Source of the DNA: JANWXR01 sp964608265
GTDB taxonomy: Bacteria; Chloroflexota; Anaerolineae; Anaerolineales; UBA6663
Reading direction: 5' to 3'
Length of the DNA stretch: 47,195 nucleotides
Assembly (NCBI GenBank): GCA_964608265.1
Contig: CAZSNP010000037.1
Location: 1-47,195 of the forward strand
The position numbers were made by a program, and so were the translations under genes. Positions 32,784 through 39,941 of this stretch are shown here, in pieces. How positions within the stretch are numbered: the stretch's first letter is position 1; each line of letters starts with the position of its first letter. The notes beneath the pieces are model-generated. The model worked only from the letters and a program-made list of their open reading frames with translations, ran no database searches and was not told the DNA's origin.

Positions 32784-33308
32784 TTAGGCCGCCGGGGCTT
32801 CTGCCTCGGGCGCGGGCGCCGCGCCCGGCTCGGGCGCAGCCACCGGCGCGGTCTTGATCGCCTCGCCCTCGCGATGCACGATGACCTTCACCTGCGCGGT
32901 CAAATCCGCCGTGAGGCGCACCGGGGCTTTGAACTCGCCCAACTCGCGGATGGGCTGGGCCGGGATGTTGCGCCGGTCGATCTCCAACCCTGAGAGTTCT
33001 TTGATCCTGGCGGAGATGTTGGCTGAGGTGATCGAGCCGTACAGCTTGCCGGTCTCGCCGGCCTTCATGGGGAAGATGAGGGTGAGCGTCGCCAACTGCT
33101 CGGCCACTCCCCTCAGTTCCTCATTCAGTTTCGCCCGGGCGATGGCGGCGTTCTGCCGGAGCGTCTCGGCCTGTTTGAGCGCGCCGGGCGTGGCCAGCAC
33201 GGCCAGCCGCTGCGGGAGGAGGTAGTTGCGGCCATAGCCGTCGGCGACCTTCTTCACATCGCCGGCGTGGCCCAACTTGTATACGTCTTTGAGCAAGAGC
33301 ACTCGCAT
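32784..33308 (-). CDS. rplI: Large ribosomal subunit protein bL9
   Basis: 174 residues. The signature MRVLLLKDVYKLGHAGDVKKVADGYGRNYLLPQRLAV is at the N-terminus, followed by the long helix and the C-terminal domain (TLIFPMKAGETGKLYGSIT, SGLEIDRRNI, VRLTADLTAQVKVIVH). The last ~30 residues are an unusual Ala/Pro/Glu-rich tail. The open frame begins 39 codons upstream, but only ATG 33308 gives the conserved start. It is not linked here to the usual rpsF/ssb/rpsR partners. Confidence 0.97.
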   Translation of the reverse strand: MRVLLLKDVYKLGHAGDVKKVADGYGRNYLLPQRLAVLATPGALKQAETLRQNAAIARAKLNEELRGVAEQLATLTLIFPMKAGETGKLYGSITSANISARIKELSGLEIDRRNIPAQPIRELGEFKAPVRLTADLTAQVKVIVHREGEAIKTAPVAAPEPGAAPAPEAEAPAA

Positions 33309-33443
33309 GGGGATCAAGCCCTTTCCACAGAAGCATTCGGGCGAAGGGTACAACGCCCTGATTGCAGAATCGCTCGCGCCAGTCTGCGGAGCGGACGGCA
33401 TTTTAGCAGACCGGAGGCGAATCAATCAAGGATGAGATTGGAC

Positions 33444-33533
33444 GTGTGCACGCAAAGGTTGTCAGCCGGTGGGCAGACCGACGCGGTCGTCGCGACCGCG
33501 TCGGTCTTTCCCCGACAACGCGTGCGTGCACAC
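33444..33533. repeat. 90-bp imperfect palindrome with perfect 15-bp core stem
   Basis: Core AGACCGACGCGGTCG (33475-33489) pairs perfectly with 33493-33507 over a 3-nt loop. Outer arms GTGTGCACGCA (33444-33454) and TGCGTGCACAC (33523-33533) also match, with GTTGTC/GACAAC between them. It occupies most of the 271-nt gap between rplI and the acetyltransferase gene. Nothing else is seen in that gap. Confidence 0.85.
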
Positions 33534-33579
33534 GATTGGACGCAAATACACCCGGAGTCACGCAGATGGAGATCGGGGC

Positions 33580-34089
33580 TCAACGGCGTGCATCTGCGCC
33601 GGCGGTCTTCTCCATCACCCAGCCATCCTCGCCGCGCGCGTAGTAGCGGGTTAAGCGGCTGATACGCCGGTAGTCGCAGTGCTCATACAACGCGATGGCC
33701 GGCGCATTGCTCACGCGCACCGTGAGTTTGTAGCGGCGAGTGTTCAGTTGCGCTTCGGCGGCCGAGAGGAGCTGCCGCCCGAGGCCGCGCCGTTGGTAGT
33801 CGGGATGGATGCCGAGCAGGGTGATGGTGCCCTCGTCCCGCCACCAGCCGCGCTCCGCGAGCACGAAGCCGACGGATCGCTCGCCCTCCATCACCCGCAG
33901 CCGCACGCTGGAGGCGAGGAGCGCGAGGCACAATTCCAGAATCCCCCACGCCTCCGCGCCGAAGCAGGCGCGTTCGAGGCGCCACAGCGCCGGCAGATCG
34001 CGCAGGCCGGCCGGGTGAACAGAAGCGAAAGTAGAAAGCGGCGCGGGCGCTGTGGCGCTGCTTTCTACTTTCCACTCACTCTTTGTCAC
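33580..34089 (-). CDS. GNAT acetyltransferase, RimI-like
   Basis: 169 residues. The GNAT core begins near residue 26 (AGLRDLPALWRLERACFG) and includes the acetyl-CoA loop IHPDYQRRGLGRQLLSAAEAQL and RVSNAPAIALYEHCDYRRIS, as in RimI (N-acetylation of bS18) and relatives. The only start in frame is ATG 34089, which overlaps the SPFH gene by 14 nt. The first ~24 residues are encoded by a 13-bp inverted repeat (34027-34072) and are not part of the fold, so the N-terminus looks newly acquired. Confidence 0.82.
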   Translation of the reverse strand: MTKSEWKVESSATAPAPLSTFASVHPAGLRDLPALWRLERACFGAEAWGILELCLALLASSVRLRVMEGERSVGFVLAERGWWRDEGTITLLGIHPDYQRRGLGRQLLSAAEAQLNTRRYKLTVRVSNAPAIALYEHCDYRRISRLTRYYARGEDGWVMEKTAGADARR

Positions 34090-34993
34090 TCCTGTTGCCG
34101 ACGAAGTTGCCGATCAGCGACGTGAACTCCATCGGGAAGATGTACTTCGTGGCCGGGCTGGCCCCGAGCGCCTTGAGCGCCTCGAAGTATTGCAGCGTCA
34201 TCGTCTTCTGATCTATGCTGTTGGCCGAGGCATAGATGGTTTGCAGCGCCGCCGCAAAGCCTTCGGCCCGCAGCAACTGCGCCTGCTTCTCGCCCTCGGC
34301 GCGCAGGATGTTCGACTGCCGCTCGCCCTCGGCCCCGAGGATGGCCGCCTGTTTCGTGCCCTCGGCGCGGTTGATGGCCGCCTCTTTGTCGCCGGTGGAT
34401 TCGGTGACCAGCGCGCGGCGGGTGCGCTCCGCCGACATCTGCCGGTTCATCGCCTCCTGCACATCCCGGGGCGGGATGATCTCGCGGATTTCGACGTTGG
34501 TGACCTTGACGCCCCAGCGTTCGGTGACCTCATCCAGCTTCACCCGCAGCGTTTGATTTATGTGCTCGCGCTGCGAGAGCACGTCGTCGAGCAGGATGCC
34601 GCCGATGACCGAGCGCAGCGTGGTGGTGGCGATGCCGGCCGCCGCCATCTCGAAATTGCCGACGCCGACCACCGTCAGCGTGGCCTCGACGACTTTGTAA
34701 TACCACAGGAAGTCAATCGAGATCGGCGCGTTATCCTTCGTGATAGACGTTTGATGCGGCACCTCGCGCACCTGCTCGCGCAAATCTACCAGGCGACCCT
34801 GATCGAGCACCGGCAGGAGCAGCACGAGGCCTGGCCCCTTCTGCCCGAGCACGCGGCCGAGCCGCAACACCACCAGCCGCTGATATTCCGGCACGATGCG
34901 CACCGAGGTGACGAGTAAGCCGGCGAGGACGAGCAACGCCAGGCCGACTACACACGCGAAAAAAATGCCGCCTGCTCCGAAGATTGCATCCAT
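34076..34993 (-). CDS. SPFH/Band 7 (stomatin-like) membrane protein
   Basis: 305 residues. One N-terminal membrane helix (about 5-30) is followed by the SPFH domain (SVRIVPEYQRLVVLRLGRVLGQKGPGLVLLLPVLDQ, TKDNAPISIDFLWYYKV, LRSVIGGILLDDVLSQREHIN, VKVTNVEIREIIPP). A coiled coil rich in RAEGEKQA-type repeats (about 195-245) drives oligomerisation. Family members scaffold membrane microdomains; the typical NfeD partner is not adjacent here. AGGAG lies 8 nt before the ATG. Confidence 0.93.
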   Translation of the reverse strand: MDAIFGAGGIFFACVVGLALLVLAGLLVTSVRIVPEYQRLVVLRLGRVLGQKGPGLVLLLPVLDQGRLVDLREQVREVPHQTSITKDNAPISIDFLWYYKVVEATLTVVGVGNFEMAAAGIATTTLRSVIGGILLDDVLSQREHINQTLRVKLDEVTERWGVKVTNVEIREIIPPRDVQEAMNRQMSAERTRRALVTESTGDKEAAINRAEGTKQAAILGAEGERQSNILRAEGEKQAQLLRAEGFAAALQTIYASANSIDQKTMTLQYFEALKALGASPATKYIFPMEFTSLIGNFVGNRSDKE

Positions 34994-35107
34994 CTGAGTC
35001 TCCTTTGTTCGGTACGGTGATTGTAGCGCACGGCCCTGCGCGCGAGCCGGACAGTGGCCGGACGACTGCGCGCGGCCGCTGACAGGATTATACGTCCGTC
35101 GCCTTCA

Positions 35108-35147
35108 TTGCTAAATTGACTCGGAGACTCTACAATTCGCCGCGATG
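35108..35147 (+). promoter_or_regulatory. Leaderless promoter of the CopD-like gene
   Basis: TTGCTA (35108-35113), 17-bp spacer, TACAAT (35131-35136). The -10 ends 8 nt before ATG 35145. No ribosome binding site lies between. Confidence 0.75.
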
Positions 35148-35648
35148 CCGACATGGGCGCTGGCGATCATGTACTGGCTGCACCTCCTCGCCGCCGTGGT
35201 GTGGGTCGGTGGGCTGGCGGTGATGGCCCTGCTCGTGTGGCCGGCGTTGCGCGCGCGGCTCGGCGTGGGATCGGCCCCCGTCTTCGCCGACTTGCAGCGC
35301 CGCTTCATCCCCTGGGCGTGGCTGAGCCTGGCCGTGCTCGTCGGCACAGGCATGTTTCAAATGACTGCCGACTCCAACTACACGGGCTTGCTGCAGATCG
35401 ACAGCCCGTGGGCGACGGCGATGCTGCTCAAACATCTCGCGGTCGCGGGGATGGTCGTGATCGGCGTGGCGTTGCAGGTGTGGATTCAGCCGGCCCTGGC
35501 GCGGGCCGCGCTGCTGGCCGACCGGGGGAAGCCGCTCCCCGCTGCGGAAACCGATTCCCTGCGGAGGCGCGAGTCGGTGCTGATGTGGCTCAATCTGATC
35601 TGCGCGGCGGCGGTGTTGCTGTGCACTGCCATCGCTACGGCGTTGTGA
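35145..35648 (+). CDS. CopD-like integral membrane protein
   Basis: 167 residues with four predicted membrane helices (about 5-30, 52-72, 88-110, 145-165). WLHLLAAVVWVGGLAVMALLVWP and ATAMLLKHLAVAGMVVIGVALQVW carry the helix-borne His residues seen in the copper-resistance CopD and related families. Copper transport or heme binding is suggested but not shown; no copC is adjacent. Its TGA overlaps the ATG of a 25-codon open frame. Confidence 0.75.
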   Translation: MPTWALAIMYWLHLLAAVVWVGGLAVMALLVWPALRARLGVGSAPVFADLQRRFIPWAWLSLAVLVGTGMFQMTADSNYTGLLQIDSPWATAMLLKHLAVAGMVVIGVALQVWIQPALARAALLADRGKPLPAAETDSLRRRESVLMWLNLICAAAVLLCTAIATAL

Positions 35649-35725
35649 TGTGCGCGGGGCCGATGGAGTCCGACGACGGCTTTTACGATTGCACGCCGGC
35701 GACCTGCCCGGCGCGACACGCATAA
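35648..35725 (+). CDS. Possible 25-residue Cys-rich peptide
   Basis: ATG overlaps the CopD-like stop (TGATG), the arrangement used elsewhere in the window for coupled genes. The product has Cys at 2, 15 and 20, a cluster of acidic residues and a C-terminal ARHA, so metal binding is conceivable. It may equally be a chance frame or a remnant. No family recognised. Confidence 0.3.
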   Translation: MCAGPMESDDGFYDCTPATCPARHA

Positions 35726-35739
35726 TTCGTGGATGACTG

Positions 35740-36876
35740 ATGATGAAATCGCGCAACGGCTCCCATCCCGAACCCTCCATCGCACACGCCGCCCTGCCGC
35801 TCGATCAAGTCCTTCACGGCGATTGCACCCGGCTGCTCTATCAGTTGCCCGAGAAATCGGTGGACGTCGTCTTCGCCGATCCGCCGTATAACCTGCAGCT
35901 GCAGAACGAACTCTACCGCCCGAACATGACGAAGGTGGACGCGGTCGACGATGAGTGGGATCGCTTCACCAGCCTGGCCGAGTACGATGCCTTCACCCGC
36001 GCCTGGCTCACCGCCTGCCGCCGCGTGCTGAAGGACACCGGCACACTCTGGGTCATCGGCTCATATCACAACATCTACCGCGTCGGCTCCATCCTGCAGG
36101 ACCTCGACTACTGGCTGCTCAACGACGTGGTCTGGATCAAGACCAACCCCATGCCCAACTTCCGGGGCGTGCGCTTCACCAACGCGCACGAGACGCTGCT
36201 GTGGGCGCAAAAACAGCGCGAGGCGAAGTACACCTTCAACTATCGCGCCATGAAATCGCTCAACGACGAGTTGCAGATGCGGAGCGATTGGCACTTCGGG
36301 CTGTGCACGGGCCGGGAGCGGCTGCGGAGCAACGGGCAGAAGGCCCATCCGACGCAGAAGCCCGAAGCGCTGCTCTATCGCGTCATCCTCTCCAGCACCA
36401 ACCCGGGCGATGTCATCCTCGACCCGTTCTTCGGCACCGGCACCACCGGCGCGATGGCGAAGAAGCTGCGCCGCCGCTTCGTCGGCATCGAGAAGGACGC
36501 CGGCTACGTCGAACTCGCGCGCGAGCGGCTCGCGGCCATTACCCCGCCGATTGAGATGGACGACAGCGTCTATGTCGTGCCGGAGAAGCGCAACGCGCGC
36601 CGCATCCCCTTCGGCGCGCTGCTCGAAAACGGTTTGTTGCAGCCGGGCCAGCCGCTTTACTTTGGAAGGCACGGGAAGGTCGTTGCCACCGTGCTGGCCA
36701 ACGGCGAGATCCGCCACAACGGCACCGTCGGCTCCATCCACGCCGTCGGCCGCGCGGTGCAGGGCTCACCCTCGTGCAACGGCTGGGAGCACTGGTTCTT
36801 CGACGATGCGCAGACCGGCCAGCGCCTGCCCATCAACACCCTCCGCGAGCAGTTGCGCAGGGATGCGAATCCGTAG
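35740..36876 (+). CDS. CcrM-like adenine DNA methyltransferase (orphan, GANTC type predicted)
   Basis: 378-residue beta-class amino-methyltransferase. Motif IV DPPYNLQL (47-54) precedes motif I LDPFFGTGTTGA (228-238), the beta-class order. The blocks VDAVDDEWDRF, GTLWVIGSYHNIYRVGSILQD, NDVVWIKTNPMPNFRGVRFTNAHET and HPTQKPEALL match CcrM/HinfI-type enzymes methylating adenine in GANTC. The C-terminal ~90 residues (RIPFGALLENGLLQPG, GSIHAVGRAVQG, CNGWEHWFF) form the RAMA-like domain of CcrM. No restriction enzyme gene is nearby, so it appears solitary and regulatory or protective. ATG 35743 is an alternative start. Specificity is inferred from similarity. Confidence 0.9.
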   Translation: MMKSRNGSHPEPSIAHAALPLDQVLHGDCTRLLYQLPEKSVDVVFADPPYNLQLQNELYRPNMTKVDAVDDEWDRFTSLAEYDAFTRAWLTACRRVLKDTGTLWVIGSYHNIYRVGSILQDLDYWLLNDVVWIKTNPMPNFRGVRFTNAHETLLWAQKQREAKYTFNYRAMKSLNDELQMRSDWHFGLCTGRERLRSNGQKAHPTQKPEALLYRVILSSTNPGDVILDPFFGTGTTGAMAKKLRRRFVGIEKDAGYVELARERLAAITPPIEMDDSVYVVPEKRNARRIPFGALLENGLLQPGQPLYFGRHGKVVATVLANGEIRHNGTVGSIHAVGRAVQGSPSCNGWEHWFFDDAQTGQRLPINTLREQLRRDANP

Positions 36877-36921
36877 CGGCGCGCCGCGGCGCGTCTCATT
36901 CGAGCTCTCGGTTGGGCTGCT

Positions 36922-37332
36922 CTAACTGGATTTTTGCAACACGGCGCGGAGTGACTCCGCCGCCTGCTTGGCGGCGTGCAGCGTCAGCCCCAGTTTGGCT
37001 TCTTTTTCGATCAGCACCGCCAGCGCCGAGTCGTCGGTGATGGGCAACACGGCGATGGTGCCGTGCTCGCCTTCCATCAACACGCGCTGCATCGTCCCCT
37101 GCGCCAGCCGGGTGAGGGTGCGCTCGGCCTGGGTGGCCACCACCGCCGCCAGCGCGGCCACATGCTCGCCGCCGGTCGGGTCGTTGATGTCGCTCGCATC
37201 CCAGCCCGGCGGGTGCGCGGCGATGACCAGCCCATCCTGCGTGATGATGGCGCTGCCGCGCACGGCGGGCGCGCGGCGGTGCAACGTTTGCAAACTCTGC
37301 TTCAGCGCGTCCGAGCGGTATTGGATGGGCAT
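36922..37332 (-). CDS. Roadblock/LC7 domain protein
   Basis: 136 residues with the Roadblock fold (VRGSAIITQDGLVIAAHPPG, EHVAALAAVVATQAERTLTRLAQGTMQRVLMEGEHGTIAVLPI, LAVLIEKEAKLGLTL). In bacteria such proteins usually act as regulators of small Ras-like GTPases (MglA type). No GTPase gene is adjacent. A TACAAT lies 7 nt before ATG 37332, so the mRNA should be leaderless. Confidence 0.88.
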   Translation of the reverse strand: MPIQYRSDALKQSLQTLHRRAPAVRGSAIITQDGLVIAAHPPGWDASDINDPTGGEHVAALAAVVATQAERTLTRLAQGTMQRVLMEGEHGTIAVLPITDDSALAVLIEKEAKLGLTLHAAKQAAESLRAVLQKSS

Positions 37333-37360
37333 GGCAGCAATTGTACGCGAAGTGATTTTC

Positions 37361-37462
37361 ACCGCAAAGACGCGAAGGGCGCGAAGACAACCCAAAAGTA
37401 TTTCATCGGTTCCGCTATAATCGCATTTGCGTTCCCTTCGCGTTCTTTGCGGCTTCGCGGTT
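37361..37462. repeat. CGCAAAGACGC palindrome carrying divergent promoter elements
   Basis: Left arm 37361-37386 (ACCGCAAAGACGCGAAGGGC then GCGAAG) faces right arm 37429-37462 (GCGTTCCCTTCGCGTTCTTT then GCGGCTTCGCGGTT). TTGCGG on the minus strand in the left arm is the likely -35 of the Roadblock gene (16-bp spacer to TACAAT at 37345-37340). TATAAT at 37416-37421 in the loop could serve serC. Confidence 0.75.
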
Positions 37463-37480
37463 CAAATGAAAGGACGAGCC

Positions 37481-38578
37481 ATGACCTTGCCCCACGGGCG
37501 CATCCACAACTTCTCCGCCGGGCCGGCCACGCTGCCGTTGCCGGTGCTCGAACAGGCGCAGGCCGAGCTCCTCAACTGGCGCGGCGCCGGCATGGGCGTG
37601 CTCGAGATGAGCCACCGCTCCGCTTCGTTCGAGACCATCATCGGCGAGGCCGAGGCCGACCTGCGCGCGCTGTACGGAATCCCGGAGGAGTACGCAGTGC
37701 TGTTTTTGCAGGGCGGCGCGACGCTGCAGTTCGCGATGGTGCCGATGAACCTGCGCGCGACCGGCTCCGCCGATTACGTCGTGACCGGCGCGTGGTCGAA
37801 GGGCGCGATCAAAGAAGCCGAGAAGCTCGGGGCAACCCGCGTGGCCTTCAGCGCCGAAGGTGAGAAGTTCAGCCGGTTGCCGGCCCAATCCGAACTGCAG
37901 CTCGACCCGAAGGCGGCCTATCTCTACTTCTGCTCGAATGAGACCATCCACGGGGTGGAGTTCGGCGCGGAGCCGGCGCCGCCCGAGGGCGTGCCGCTGG
38001 TCTGCGATTCGTCGTCCGACTTCGTCAGCCGCCCGCTCGATATCCGCAAGTACGCGCTGATCTACGCCGGCGCGCAGAAGAACGCCGGGCCGGCCGGTGT
38101 GACGATCGTGATCCTGCGCAAAGACCTGCTGGCGCGCACGCCGCCCCGGCTCCCGTTGATGCTCGATTACAAGGTGCAGGCCGAGAACAAATCGCTGTAC
38201 AACACGCCGCCGTGCTACAGCATCTACATCGTGGGCCTGGTCTTCAAATGGCTGCGCGGCCTCGGCGGGCTGGAGGCGATGGCGCAGCGGAACGCCGCCA
38301 AGGCCAGGCTCGTGTACGACGTGATCGACGGTAGCGGCGGCTTCTATCGCGGCTTCGTCCGGCCCGATAGCCGCAGCAAGATGAACCTGACCTTCGCCCT
38401 GCCGGATGAAAACCTCGACAGGCAATTTGTCAAAGAGGCGACGGCCAACGGCCTCGATGGCTTGAAGGGCCACCGCGTCGTTGGCGGCATCCGCGCCTCG
38501 CTGTACAACGCGCTGCCGCCCGAGAGCGCCGGCGTGCTGGCCGACTTCATGCGCGAGTTTCAAAGAAAGAACGGCTGA
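37481..38578 (+). CDS. serC: Phosphoserine aminotransferase
   Basis: 365-residue PLP enzyme converting 3-phosphohydroxypyruvate and glutamate to phosphoserine. HNFSAGPATLP, MGVLEMSHRS, FLQGGATLQF, CSNETIHGVEF and YAGAQKNAGPAGV (Schiff-base K200) are classical SerC blocks; VRPDSRSKMNLTF and LKGHRVVGGIRASLYNA close the fold. ATG 37481 has AAGGA 6 nt upstream. It is followed by serA, giving two of the three serine-pathway steps; serB is not in the window. Confidence 0.97.
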   Translation: MTLPHGRIHNFSAGPATLPLPVLEQAQAELLNWRGAGMGVLEMSHRSASFETIIGEAEADLRALYGIPEEYAVLFLQGGATLQFAMVPMNLRATGSADYVVTGAWSKGAIKEAEKLGATRVAFSAEGEKFSRLPAQSELQLDPKAAYLYFCSNETIHGVEFGAEPAPPEGVPLVCDSSSDFVSRPLDIRKYALIYAGAQKNAGPAGVTIVILRKDLLARTPPRLPLMLDYKVQAENKSLYNTPPCYSIYIVGLVFKWLRGLGGLEAMAQRNAAKARLVYDVIDGSGGFYRGFVRPDSRSKMNLTFALPDENLDRQFVKEATANGLDGLKGHRVVGGIRASLYNALPPESAGVLADFMREFQRKNG

Positions 38579-38585
38579 AAACTGA

Positions 38586-38652
38586 ACCGCAAAGACGCGA
38601 AGGACGCAAAGCAAGCTTTATGCCTTCTTCGCGCTCTTTGCGTCTTCGCGGT
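38586..38652. repeat. CGCAAAGACGC palindrome between serC and serA
   Basis: Left arm 38586-38611 (ACCGCAAAGACGCGAAGGAC then GCAAAG) faces right arm 38624-38652 (CTTCTTCGCGCTCTTTGCGT then CTTCGCGGT). It ends 6 nt before the serA ATG, so it would fold next to the translation start. Confidence 0.8.
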
Positions 38653-38658
38653 AACAAA

Positions 38659-39606
38659 ATGTCTTTCAAAATTCTAATCTCCGATGGCTTGTCGGAAGCG
38701 GGGATTGCGTTGCTCAAGACGGTGGGTGAAGTCACCGTCAACCCCAAAATCACCGCCGAGGAATTGCTGGTCGCGCTGCCCGCGTATCATGCCCTCGTCG
38801 TGCGTTCGCGCACCAGGGTGACGGCGCAGGTGGTCGAGGCCGGGACGGCTCTCAAAGTGATCGGGCGCGCGGGCGTGGGGGTGGATAACATCGACGTGGC
38901 GGCGGCGGTGGCGCAGGGGATTACGGTCGTCAACAGCCCGCTGGCCGCGACCATCTCGGTGGCCGAACTGACGCTGGCGATGATGCTGGCCCTGGCGCGG
39001 CTGCTCCCGCTGGCCGATCACTCCATGCACGCGGGCAAATGGGAGAAGAGCGCGTTCACCGGCTCGGAGTTGTACGGCAAGACGCTCGGCCTGCTCGGCT
39101 TTGGCCGCATCGGCGCGGAGGTGGCGCGGCGAGCGAAGGCGTTCGAGATGAGCGCCATCGCTTACGACCCATACCTCAGCGACGCGCAGATCCGCGAACG
39201 CGGCGCGGAGCCGGGCGGCTTCGAAGCCGTGCTGGCTCAGTCCGACTACATTTCACTGCACCTGCCGCTGACCACCGAGACGCGCAACATGCTCGACCCA
39301 GAGCAGCTCGGCAGGATGAAGCCGGGCGCGCGCCTCATCTGCCTGGCGCGCGGCGGGGTGATCGACGAGGCCGCGCTGCGGGCCGCGCTCGACTCCGGTC
39401 ATCTGGCCGGCGCGGCGCTGGATGTGTTCGCGATAGAGCCAGCTCCAGCCGGCTCTATCGCCACGCACCCGAAGGTCATCGCCACCCCGCACATCGGCGC
39501 GCAGACGCACGAGGCGCAGACGCGCGCCGGCCTGGCCATCGCCGAGGAGGTGCTGGCCGTGCTGCAGGGCCGCGCCCCGCGCTGGCGGGTGACGAGGAAT
39601 GATTGA
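38659..39606 (+). CDS. serA: D-3-phosphoglycerate dehydrogenase, short form
   Basis: 315 residues; first enzyme of serine synthesis. VVRSRTRVT, IGRAGVGVDNID, NSPLAATISVAELTLAMMLALAR, the NAD motif GLLGFGRIGAEVARRAKAF, LARGGVIDEAALRAAL, ALDVF and TPHIGAQT (catalytic His) are present. The C-terminal ACT or ASB regulatory domains are absent, so this is the minimal type without obvious serine feedback. An 11-bp inverted repeat (39430-39461) lies in the coding sequence just after ALDVF. ATG 38659 has no Shine-Dalgarno site; translation may depend on serC. Confidence 0.95.
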   Translation: MSFKILISDGLSEAGIALLKTVGEVTVNPKITAEELLVALPAYHALVVRSRTRVTAQVVEAGTALKVIGRAGVGVDNIDVAAAVAQGITVVNSPLAATISVAELTLAMMLALARLLPLADHSMHAGKWEKSAFTGSELYGKTLGLLGFGRIGAEVARRAKAFEMSAIAYDPYLSDAQIRERGAEPGGFEAVLAQSDYISLHLPLTTETRNMLDPEQLGRMKPGARLICLARGGVIDEAALRAALDSGHLAGAALDVFAIEPAPAGSIATHPKVIATPHIGAQTHEAQTRAGLAIAEEVLAVLQGRAPRWRVTRND

Positions 39607-39649
39607 CCCCTTGCCCGTGTCACGCTAAAATAGCCATCTAAATAGCCAT
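39603..39649 (+). promoter_or_regulatory. Promoter and direct-repeat operator of the Phd/PIN pair
   Basis: TTGACC (39603-39608), 17-bp spacer, TAAAAT (39626-39631). Two direct repeats TAGCCAT (39631-39637 and 39643-39649) are 12 bp apart, overlapping the -10 and the start of the transcript, a good place for antitoxin autoregulation. AAAGGAGG precedes the ATG at 39663. Confidence 0.7.
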
Positions 39650-39662
39650 AAAGGAGGTCGGC

Positions 39663-39941
39663 ATGGCAAAGCAATACTCAATCGCCGAAGCGCGCCACAA
39701 TCTGGCGTCCATCGTTTATGAACTCGATAACAAGGAACGGATTGAATTGACTCGGCGCGGCGCACCGGTCGCTGTTTTGCTTTCGATCAAGGAATACCGG
39801 CGGCTATCACTTAAGCGCACGGATTTTTGGAATGCCTTCACCGCGTTTCGCGACTCGGTGGCATTGAAAGAATTGAAGATCGAACCGGAAGTCTTGTTCG
39901 GCGCACGTGACCGAAGCGGCGGACGTGAGGTTGAGTGGTGA
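39663..39941 (+). CDS. Phd/YefM-family antitoxin
   Basis: 92 residues. YSIAEARHNLASIVYELDNKERIELTRRGAPVAVLLSIKEYRRL is the Phd/YefM DNA-binding fold; the C-terminal half should wrap and inhibit the toxin. GGAGG lies 5 nt before the ATG. Its stop overlaps the toxin start (GTGA). Base composition is somewhat lower in GC than serA upstream. Confidence 0.88.
   Translation: MAKQYSIAEARHNLASIVYELDNKERIELTRRGAPVAVLLSIKEYRRLSLKRTDFWNAFTAFRDSVALKELKIEPEVLFGARDRSGGREVEW

Noticed and set aside
37427..37480. Upstream N-terminal extension of serC
   Set aside because: It would be encoded by the right arm of a palindromic repeat; ATG 37481 has an SD site and starts the conserved fold.
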